Part shown: positions 7,513 through 13,955 of the stretch, in pieces | Layout of the letters: every line of letters begins with the position of its first letter | Position numbering within the stretch: position 1 is the stretch's first letter | NCBI GenBank assembly: GCA_017993835.1 | Contig: JAGOLX010000015.1 | Span: 1-38,453 of the forward strand | Reading direction: 5' to 3' | Length of the DNA stretch: 38,453 nt | Origin: Phycisphaerae bacterium | Lineage (GTDB): Bacteria; Planctomycetota; Phycisphaerae; Sedimentisphaerales; Anaerobacaceae | Program-made: the position numbers and the translations under genes | The notes under the pieces: model-generated | Told to the model about the DNA's origin: nothing | Seen by the model: only the letters and a program-made list of their open reading frames with translations | Databases searched by the model: none

Positions 7513-8454
7513 ATGAGCAAGGCAAAGTTGTGGATGTGGCGAGGTTTGGCGGTGCTTGCGGTTCTATGTCTGATCGGCGGCTGCAAGAAGAAGGACGACA
7601 GGCCGCAGGTCGTTCTGCTGATGAAGTCGCTGGCCAATGAGTTCTTCCAGACCATGGAGGACGGCGCGAAGGCCCACTACGAGCAGCATAAGAACCGCTA
7701 CGCCCTGAAGGTCGTGGGCATGAAGAATGAGACGGACGTCGCCGAGCAGATCCGCAACGTCGAGCTGGCCATTGCCCAGGACGTCAACGCCATCGTGATT
7801 GCGCCCGCGGATTCCAAGGCCCTCGTCCCGGTCTGCAAGAAGGCGATGGACGCGGGCATCGTCGTCGTCAACATCGACAACAAGTTCGACGAGGGCGTGC
7901 TCGCGGACAAGGGGGTGAAGATCCCCTTCGTCGGCCCGGACAACCGCCAGGGCGCCAAGCTGGCGGGCGTCTACCTGTCCACGAGACTCCAGAGCGGCGA
8001 CAAGGTCGCGATCATCGAAGGGGCTCCCAATGCGTTCAACGGCATCCAGCGGAAGATGGGCTTCGAGGACGCGATGCTCGCCAGCAACCTGAACATCGTC
8101 AGTTCGCAGACGGGGTACTGGGAGACCGACAAGGCCCTTCCCATCGCCGCCGCCCTGATCAACGAGCATCCGGATCTCAAGGCGATTCTGTGCGCCAACG
8201 ACAGCATGGCCCTGGGCGCGGTGACCGCGGTGAAAGAGGCCGGCAAAACCGGCGCGATCCATGTGATCGGGTTCGACAACATCGCCGCCGCGAGGCAGTT
8301 GCTCAAGGACGGCAAGATCCTGTGCACCGTGGATCAGCACGCGGACAAGATCGCCCAGGGCGGGATCGATTGCGCCCTGGAGATGCTCAAGACCAAGGTC
8401 CCGCCGGTGGACAGGCAGACCCCGGTCAAACTCGTCACAGCGGAGATGCTCTGA
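7513..8454 (+). CDS. rbsB: Ribose ABC transporter, substrate-binding lipoprotein
   Basis: This is a 313-residue periplasmic-binding protein of the Peripla_BP_4 (ribose/galactose) type. The N-terminus is a lipoprotein signal: LWMWRGLAVLAVLCLIGGC, with the acylated cysteine at residue 24, followed by a lysine-rich tether. The mature part opens with a first strand VVLLMKSLANEFFQTMEDGAK, then NVELAIAQDVNAIVIAPADS, IPFVGPDNRQGAKLAG, AILCANDSMALGAVTAV and HVIGFDNIAAARQLLKDG, all hallmarks of ribose-type binding proteins. TAGGAG at 7501-7506 sets the start. It delivers sugar to RbsC/RbsA encoded next. A lipoprotein anchor instead of a free periplasmic protein differs from E. coli. Exact sugar (ribose versus another pentose) is inferred from rbsK and the hydrolase. 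Confidence 0.93.
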   Translation: MSKAKLWMWRGLAVLAVLCLIGGCKKKDDRPQVVLLMKSLANEFFQTMEDGAKAHYEQHKNRYALKVVGMKNETDVAEQIRNVELAIAQDVNAIVIAPADSKALVPVCKKAMDAGIVVVNIDNKFDEGVLADKGVKIPFVGPDNRQGAKLAGVYLSTRLQSGDKVAIIEGAPNAFNGIQRKMGFEDAMLASNLNIVSSQTGYWETDKALPIAAALINEHPDLKAILCANDSMALGAVTAVKEAGKTGAIHVIGFDNIAAARQLLKDGKILCTVDQHADKIAQGGIDCALEMLKTKVPPVDRQTPVKLVTAEML

Positions 8455-8587
8455 CGCCTGAGGGAAAACTCGAAATCCGAAATCCGAAACAAATCCAAAG
8501 GCTCGAAGCTCAAATGACTGAAACGCTATCGCGCCTCCGATGCTCGGGCGTTTCGAGTTTCGTGCTTCGGATTTGGCGCATTGTCCT
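8455..8587. repeat. Imperfect inverted repeat of the CGAAATCCGAA type inside the rbs operon
   Basis: The 133-base gap between rbsB and rbsA is filled by an imperfect long palindrome. The left part runs CTCGAAATCCGAAATCCGAA from about 8468; the right part near 8548-8577 is its approximate reverse complement (GTTTCGAGTTTCGTGCTTCGG). A related half copy (GCACGAAATCCGAAACAAG) occurs at about 19662-19680. The layout suggests a dispersed repeat that inserted into the operon. It may fold in the mRNA and reduce expression of rbsA/rbsC relative to rbsB. Confidence 0.6.
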
Positions 8588-10123
8588 ATGGATCCCACGA
8601 CCGATAGACTGCTCGTCGCGACCGGTGTGACGAAGACCTTCCCCGGCGTTCACGCGCTCCGCGGGGTTGATTTCGACCTGTGCGCGGGCGAGGTCCATGC
8701 CCTGGTCGGGGAAAACGGCGCGGGCAAGAGCACGCTCACGCGGATCATCGCAGGTGTGGAGGTCCCCGACTCTGGGCGGATGCTGCTGGCGGGTCAGTCC
8801 TACGAGCCCAGGTCCCGCGCCGACGCGGAGGCCCGCGGCGTCCGCATGGTCATGCAGGAGCTGAACCTGATCGGCACTCTGAGCGTGGCCGAGAACATCT
8901 TCATCGAGCGGCTCCCGAACCGGCTCGGCTTCATCGATTACCACAAGCTCCACGAAGCCGCACGCCAGGTCATGTCAAAGGTTGGCTTGGGCGACCTCGA
9001 CCCCGCTACGCCCGTCAGTTCCCTGGGCATCGGCCGACGCCAGATGGTCGAGATCGCGGCGGGCCTGTCCCGACAGTGTCGCGTTTTGGCTCTCGACGAG
9101 CCCACCGCCTCGCTGACGGACAGTGAAGTGGAACTGCTCTTCGCCCAGATCCGCCGGCTCAAGGCCGAGGGCGTCGGGATCATTTACATCTCGCACCGGA
9201 TCGAGGAGGTGCTGCGGATCTCGGACCGCGTGACCGTCCTTCGCGACGGGCAGGTCGTCGGCACGCGGGCGGCGAGCGCGCTGGCTCCCCAGGCTGTCAT
9301 TCACAGGATGGTCGGCCGGGACCTGGGCAGCGAATGCCTCGCGCCGAGCGGCGGCAGGGGAGCGGTCGCCCTCCGCGTTGTCGGCCTGACCTGTGGCGAC
9401 CGGGTCCGCGACGTCTCCTTCGAGGCATTTCGGGGCGAAGTGCTCGGCATTGCGGGCCTGATGGGTTCCGGGCGGACCGAGACCATGCGGGCGATCTTCG
9501 GCGCCGATATCCCCGAGGCCGGCTCCGTCTGCCTGCATGGCGACAACGAGCCCGCCTGTATCCGAAATCCCAGCGACGCGGTCCGCCAGGGGATTGCCTT
9601 GCTGACCGAAGACCGCAAGGAACAGGGTTTGTTCCTCTCTCTGCCTGTGCGGGCGAATGTCTCGATCACTCGTCTGGGGGCCCTGAGCCGGCTCGGGTGG
9701 ATCGATTCCTCGCAGGAGCGCCGAGTCGCGAGTGACTACGTCAAATCGCTCGGCATCAAATGCTCGTCCGTCGAGCAGGCCGCAGGGCAGCTCAGCGGCG
9801 GCAACCAGCAGAAAGTCGTGATTGCCAAGTGGCTCTACCGGAACTGCGATGTCCTGATCTTCGACGAGCCGACGCGGGGGATCGATGTGGGCGCCAAGTT
9901 CGAGATCTATCGCCTGCTGGCGGACCTCGCGGCCAGGGGCAAGGCCATTCTCTTCGTCTCCTCGGACCTCAAGGAGCTGATGGCGATCTGCAACCGCATC
10001 CTCGTCCTGTCGGCGGGAAAGGTCGCGGGGACCTTCGACCGCGGCGCCTGGAGCGAGGACGCGATCATGGCCGCCGCATTCAGCGAGTACGTCAACAGTG
10101 GAGTCCTGCAACATGGCGGATGA
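8588..10123 (+). CDS. rbsA: Ribose ABC transporter, double ATP-binding subunit
   Basis: This 511-residue protein with two ABC domains powers ribose import. The N-terminal domain has Walker A GENGAGKST (41-49), a degenerate signature SSLGIGRRQMVEIA and Walker B VLALDEPTASLT. The C-terminal domain has a degenerate Walker A (GLMGSGRTE), signature LSGGNQQKVVIAKWL and Walker B LIFDEPTRGIDVG. This asymmetry is normal for the RbsA/MglA family (E. coli RbsA 501). The frame is open further upstream to 8540, but that part lies in the repeat filling the rbsB-rbsA gap, so ATG 8588 (MDPTTDRLLV) is chosen; no good ribosome-binding site is visible, perhaps because the repeat displaced it. The end overlaps rbsC by 11 bases. 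Confidence 0.94.
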   Translation: MDPTTDRLLVATGVTKTFPGVHALRGVDFDLCAGEVHALVGENGAGKSTLTRIIAGVEVPDSGRMLLAGQSYEPRSRADAEARGVRMVMQELNLIGTLSVAENIFIERLPNRLGFIDYHKLHEAARQVMSKVGLGDLDPATPVSSLGIGRRQMVEIAAGLSRQCRVLALDEPTASLTDSEVELLFAQIRRLKAEGVGIIYISHRIEEVLRISDRVTVLRDGQVVGTRAASALAPQAVIHRMVGRDLGSECLAPSGGRGAVALRVVGLTCGDRVRDVSFEAFRGEVLGIAGLMGSGRTETMRAIFGADIPEAGSVCLHGDNEPACIRNPSDAVRQGIALLTEDRKEQGLFLSLPVRANVSITRLGALSRLGWIDSSQERRVASDYVKSLGIKCSSVEQAAGQLSGGNQQKVVIAKWLYRNCDVLIFDEPTRGIDVGAKFEIYRLLADLAARGKAILFVSSDLKELMAICNRILVLSAGKVAGTFDRGAWSEDAIMAAAFSEYVNSGVLQHGG

Positions 10124-11075
10124 CGTGAACAAGGGCAATGTACGCGGGCTGCTCGCCGACTACCTGGGCATGGCGATCGCGCTGGCGGTGCTGATCGGCG
10201 TCTTCGGCGTCTCCGCGGACAACTTCCTCACCCAGGCCACTTTCCGAACGCTCGCCAACCAGGTCGCGGACATCACGATCGCGGCGGTGGGCATGACGTT
10301 CGTGCTGATTATCGCCGGGATCGATCTGTCGGTCGGCTCGGTGATGGCGCTGGCGGGAGCGATCCTCGGCATTGCCATGGTCCACTGGGGCCTGCCTCTG
10401 CCGATCGCGGTGTTCCTGTGCCTGCTCGTCGGTCTGGCCTGCGGCGCCGCCAACGGTTTCATCGTCGTCCGCTGGAGGCTGCCCTCGTTCATCGTTACGC
10501 TCGGAATGCTCGAAGCGGCCCGCGGCGCCGCCTACCTGGCGACGGATTCCCGCACGATCTACATCAACTCCATCGACGCGATCACGCAGACGGTGGCGCT
10601 GGGCCTGTCGGCGCCGTTCTTCCTGGCGATTCTGACCGTGGTACTGGGCCAGTTGACCCTGTCTCGCACCGTGTTCGGGCGGTACTTGATCGCCATCGGC
10701 ACGAATGAGGAGGCGGTTCGGCTCTCGGGGATCAACCCTCGTCCGTACAAGCTGGCGGTCTTCGCTCTCTCGGGTTTGCTGACGGGCGTTGCGGCGGTGA
10801 TCCAGACGGCCCGCATGTCGTCAGCGAACCCGAACGCTGCGCCCGGCTTCGAACTGCAGGTGATCGCCGCGGTGGTCATTGGCGGGACCAGCCTGATGGG
10901 CGGGCGGGGCTCGGTCGTCCGGTCGTTCTTCGGCGTTCTTATCATCGCGGTCCTCGGCGCGGGCCTGGCCCAGGTCGGCGCCCAGGAGTACACCAAGCGT
11001 CTCATCACCGGCTGCGTCATCGTGGCCGCCGTAATCCTCGACCAGTACCGCCACCGCGCTCGACGCAGATCCTAG
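10113..11075 (+). CDS. rbsC: Ribose ABC transporter, permease subunit
   Basis: This 320-residue integral membrane protein (E. coli RbsC 321) belongs to the BPD_transp_2 family. It has about eight to ten hydrophobic segments, with family signatures DITIAAVGMTFVLIIAGIDLS VGS, ANGFIVVRWRLPSFIVTLGM, AIGTNEEAVRLSGIN and AAVVIGGTSLMGGRGSV. Start ATG 10113 overlaps the end of rbsA; GGAG at 10100-10103 lies nine bases upstream. An in-frame GTG at 10098 is the alternative. It closes the nucleoside hydrolase-rbsKBAC operon. No rbsD (ribose mutarotase) is present and no dedicated rbsR-type regulator adjoins. Confidence 0.94.
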   Translation: MADDVNKGNVRGLLADYLGMAIALAVLIGVFGVSADNFLTQATFRTLANQVADITIAAVGMTFVLIIAGIDLSVGSVMALAGAILGIAMVHWGLPLPIAVFLCLLVGLACGAANGFIVVRWRLPSFIVTLGMLEAARGAAYLATDSRTIYINSIDAITQTVALGLSAPFFLAILTVVLGQLTLSRTVFGRYLIAIGTNEEAVRLSGINPRPYKLAVFALSGLLTGVAAVIQTARMSSANPNAAPGFELQVIAAVVIGGTSLMGGRGSVVRSFFGVLIIAVLGAGLAQVGAQEYTKRLITGCVIVAAVILDQYRHRARRRS

Positions 11076-11180
11076 CCCCTCCAGGGCCAATCTCCGCACC
11101 GGACAGGGGGATGCTCCGTAGATATACACGCCGTAGATGGGTTCTGTTGCACCTGTTTCACAAGACCGGTCAATCCTGGC

Positions 11181-11209
11181 TTGACAGAATGGTCGTCAGG
11201 AACAATAAT
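11181..11209 (+). promoter_or_regulatory. Sigma70-type promoter of the FHA-GAF gene
   Basis: TTGACA (11181-11186) and AATAAT (11204-11209) are 17 bases apart, 42 bases before the ATG at 11252. The strong match shows the FHA gene is transcribed independently of the rbs operon. Confidence 0.7.
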
Positions 11210-11251
11210 AGGACAGGAACTCGAACCGTGTGTGTGGTGGAGGTACTGACC

Positions 11252-12133
11252 ATGCGTCTGGTACTAAGACAGAAAGACGGTGAGACGAAGGAGTATCAGT
11301 TTGCCCAGGGCCCCATCCAGATCGGTAGGGCCGCCGATTGCCACGTCTTTCTCCCCGACCGCACGGTCTCCAAGAAGCATGCGGTCATCACGTGCAGCGA
11401 CGACGGGGCCTGGCACGTCCAGGACCTCGATTCCGCCAACAAGACCTACCTGAACGGCGAGCCCGTTCGTCAGGCCTCGATCAAGACCGGCGACTCGATC
11501 CGCATCACGGATTTTGTGATCGAAATCAACATCGATGACGCTGCGCGGGCGCCCCAGGAATCGCAGTTCGAGGATACGCTGAACCTGGAGGCCGGTCTGG
11601 CGACCCCGCTCCATGAGACGGTGGTCCGCAAGCCGGACGCCGGCCATGCCCCTGCGATGCGTCTTCCCGCCAAGCGACTGTCCGAGTTTGCCCATGCCTG
11701 CGACGCCATTTGTCGTTCGAAGAACCTCGAGGAACTGCTGATTACGCAGTTGAACCTCGCCCTCAAGCAGTTCAGCGCCTTCCACACATGGTGCGCTCTG
11801 CGGGAACAGCCCAGCGGCCCGATGACCTACCACGCGGGCAAGCGTCGGGACGGCCAGGCAGTGGACCTCAGCGAGTTGAAGCTGGCCGACAGGATCAACC
11901 AGTCGGTGGAACGCGGGCAGTCCCTGGTTATGCCCAGCGTGGCAGCGGATGTCGAGGAGAAGGCGAGAATTCGCTCGGCGATGATCGCTGCGATTACCGG
12001 ACCTTCCGGTTGTTACGGCGTGATCTACATCGACAACGCCATGATTCACGACCACTACACCCTGGGCGACCTGGACTACCTGATGCTGATCGCCACGCAC
12101 ACCGCCGCGGTCCTGAGCAAGTTCCTCACATGA
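11252..12133 (+). CDS. FHA domain protein with C-terminal GAF-like domain
   Basis: This 293-residue cytoplasmic protein has an FHA domain at about residues 5-95: it contains IQIGRAADCHVFLPDRTVSKKHAVI, with the phosphothreonine-binding residues of the GR...S..H pattern, then SANKTYLNGEPV. A linker (about 96-140) leads to a region of about 150 residues starting SEFAHACDAICRSKNLEELL and ending LGDLDYLMLIATHTAAVLSKFL, which has the secondary-structure order and the terminal helix of GAF domains (YGVIYIDNAM). FHA-GAF proteins commonly link phosphothreonine recognition to sensing. GGAGG at 11239-11243 sets the start; the frame is open upstream but that stretch contains the promoter. No kinase gene is adjacent. 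The GAF call is less certain than the FHA call. Confidence 0.85.
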   Translation: MRLVLRQKDGETKEYQFAQGPIQIGRAADCHVFLPDRTVSKKHAVITCSDDGAWHVQDLDSANKTYLNGEPVRQASIKTGDSIRITDFVIEINIDDAARAPQESQFEDTLNLEAGLATPLHETVVRKPDAGHAPAMRLPAKRLSEFAHACDAICRSKNLEELLITQLNLALKQFSAFHTWCALREQPSGPMTYHAGKRRDGQAVDLSELKLADRINQSVERGQSLVMPSVAADVEEKARIRSAMIAAITGPSGCYGVIYIDNAMIHDHYTLGDLDYLMLIATHTAAVLSKFLT

Positions 12134-12218
12134 CTGGGCGATTACCCTTCGCCTCGCACACAGGCGTATGACCGCTGTTGTGGCCTCCCCTGGGGCGACG
12201 AGGCATGGGCCGGACGCG

Positions 12219-12302
12219 GTCATTCCTTCGCCAACCAGGAATCCACAAGCCGTGGGGTGCGACGCGTCCCAGGAACTGGATTCCCGCGTTCGCGGGAATG
12301 AC
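12219..12302 (+). repeat. 84-bp repeat with terminal inverted repeats, copy A
   Basis: The element begins GTCATTCC and ends GGAATGAC, a perfect 8-bp terminal inverted repeat. Its right end contains the hairpin ATTCCCGCG-TT-CGCGGGAAT. A second copy in the same orientation lies at 37831-37913 and shares the ends, the hairpin and the central CCAGGAA-TGGATTCCC part. The size and two-hairpin form resemble REP/MITE-like dispersed repeats. Confidence 0.75.
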
Positions 12303-12371
12303 AATCCGGGATCTCCGTGGACTCCTATGGCATGCGCGAGTACGATCATGCGTCTCTCGCACGTGCGTCTC

Positions 12372-12400
12372 TTGACATTTCCCCCCGAAGGCGGTATACT
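12372..12400 (+). promoter_or_regulatory. Sigma70-type promoter of the VCBS-dockerin gene
   Basis: TTGACA (12372-12377) and TATACT (12395-12400) are separated by 17 bases, about 110 bases before the ATG at 12510. This is close to consensus; the 5' leader would be about 100 bases long. Confidence 0.7.
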
Positions 12401-12509
12401 ATCGGAACATGGAGGACTCTTCGGGAAGAGCGTCCTTCCCGCATGTTCTGGGGTCGTAGAGGCCTGTCGCGACAGGCGCTCTGTGCATCAGTAATCGAGG
12501 AGGTTGGAG

Positions 12510-13691
12510 ATGAATCGTCGCAAGGCGTTGGTTGCGTCCATTCTCGTGTTCGCGCTGTGTGCGCAGGGTTTGGCCGAGGAGGGCGTTCTCAATCTCGGGC
12601 CCGAGGAGGTCATTCAGGCCAACGGCAGCGATCTCGTTGTGTCGGGCTATTCGGCTCCCTCGTTCGTGGATTGGAACAACGACGGCCTGAAGGACCTGAT
12701 CGTCGGCGAAGGCAGCGGCTCGACGCCGGGGAAAGTCCGCGTCTACCTGAACATCGGAATCGAGTCCGAGCCGAGCTTCGGCGATTTCTTCTACGCCCAG
12801 GCGGACGGTTCTGATCTGGCCTGCGCCGGCCAAGGCTGCATGGGGTGTTTTCCCCGTGTGGTGTACTGGGACGAGGATGCCCGCAAGGACCTGATGGTCG
12901 GCCTCTCCGACGGCACGGTGAGAGTCTTCCTGAATATCGCGGACGACAACGAGCCGGCCTTCGACGCCGGTACGCTCGTCACGACCGGCAGCGACGGCGC
13001 CGTCACGCTCGACGTCGGCTCGCGCGCGACGCCGACCTTGGTGCACTGGGATGACGACGACATGCTAGACCTCGTCGTCGGCGGTCTCGACGGCCTGATC
13101 CACGTCTACACCAACTGCGGCTGCGGCGGCGACGTCCCCCCGCACTTCTTCTTCATGCCCTTCGACGGGCTCTACGTCCAGGCGGGCGCCCGCGACCTGA
13201 TGGTCCCCAACCTGCGGTCGAGTCCCGAGTACGTGGACCTCGACGGCGACGGCCTGAAGGACCTGCTCACCGGCAATACCAGCGGCAACATCCTGTTCTA
13301 CAAGAACACCGGCACGCCGTCGCTGCCCGAATTCTCCTCGTACACAGCGGTCCAGTCCGAGGGCGTCGCGATCGACCTGTATGAGAACCTCCGCTCGCGT
13401 CCCTTCGTCTGCTATTGGACCGGCGAAGGCAAGTTCGGCCCGAAGGACGGGTACTGGGATCTGCTCGTCGGCTACGGCGACGGCAAGGTCCGCCTGTATC
13501 GCGGCCTGCCCCGCGCGGGCGATTTCGACTACGACGGCGACCTCGACGCCGACGACTTCACCTTCTTGGCCAGGGCGCTGAACCAGCCGATCCCCGCGGA
13601 GGGCACGCCCGCCGACCTCAACAGCGACGGCGTTGTGGATAGTCTCGATCTGCTCCTGTTCGCCGACCTCTGGATGGCCGCGAACGGGTAG
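12510..13691 (+). CDS. Secreted VCBS/FG-GAP repeat protein with C-terminal dockerin-type domain
   Basis: This 393-residue protein starts with a signal peptide (MNRRKALVASILVFALCAQG, cleavage near LA-EE). The body has five repeated blades of the calcium-binding VCBS/FG-GAP type: FVDWNNDGLKDLIVGEG, VVYWDEDARKDLMVG, LVHWDDDDMLDLVVGG, YVDLDGDGLKDLLTGN and a last one ending GYWDLLVGYGDGKVRLYRG. The C-terminus carries two EF-hand-like dockerin segments, DFDYDGDLDADDFTFLARAL and DLNSDGVVDSLDLLLFADLW. Start ATG 12510 follows GAGGAGG at about 12497-12503. Dockerins dock to cohesins in cellulosomes, but in planctomycetes similar domains are widespread and their partner is usually unknown; no cohesin is visible here. 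It is likely an extracellular or surface protein. It is followed by an autotransporter gene after 264 bases. Confidence 0.87.
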   Translation: MNRRKALVASILVFALCAQGLAEEGVLNLGPEEVIQANGSDLVVSGYSAPSFVDWNNDGLKDLIVGEGSGSTPGKVRVYLNIGIESEPSFGDFFYAQADGSDLACAGQGCMGCFPRVVYWDEDARKDLMVGLSDGTVRVFLNIADDNEPAFDAGTLVTTGSDGAVTLDVGSRATPTLVHWDDDDMLDLVVGGLDGLIHVYTNCGCGGDVPPHFFFMPFDGLYVQAGARDLMVPNLRSSPEYVDLDGDGLKDLLTGNTSGNILFYKNTGTPSLPEFSSYTAVQSEGVAIDLYENLRSRPFVCYWTGEGKFGPKDGYWDLLVGYGDGKVRLYRGLPRAGDFDYDGDLDADDFTFLARALNQPIPAEGTPADLNSDGVVDSLDLLLFADLWMAANG

Positions 13692-13955
13692 TCCAGACCG
13701 GCTGGTCGGTGGGCCGCATCTGCGCCCGCCCACGCGATGAGTGGACGCCGAGTCCCGTGGGGACGGTGACTCCGCATGTCCCTGGGGTATGCGCAAAGAC
13801 CCCTCGCCTTTTTCCCCGTTACAACTCGTGCCTGGTGGGGCACATTCATACCAGTGTGAAGGCAGTACTCCGCCATGGGGCCGGATGCCCGCGAGATGGG
13901 ATGGGGCCTGCCTGCGAATCCTCTTGTCATGGTAGACAATCGTAGGGAGCTGAGT

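Noticed and set aside
8540-8587. Upstream extension of rbsA to an ATG at 8540
   Set aside because: The 16 added residues are encoded by the dispersed repeat and have no counterpart in RbsA; ATG 8588 gives the normal N-terminus.
13709-13733. GTGGGC/GCCCAC inverted repeat after the VCBS-dockerin gene
   Set aside because: Six-bp stem with a 13-base loop and no T-run; not enough for a terminator call.
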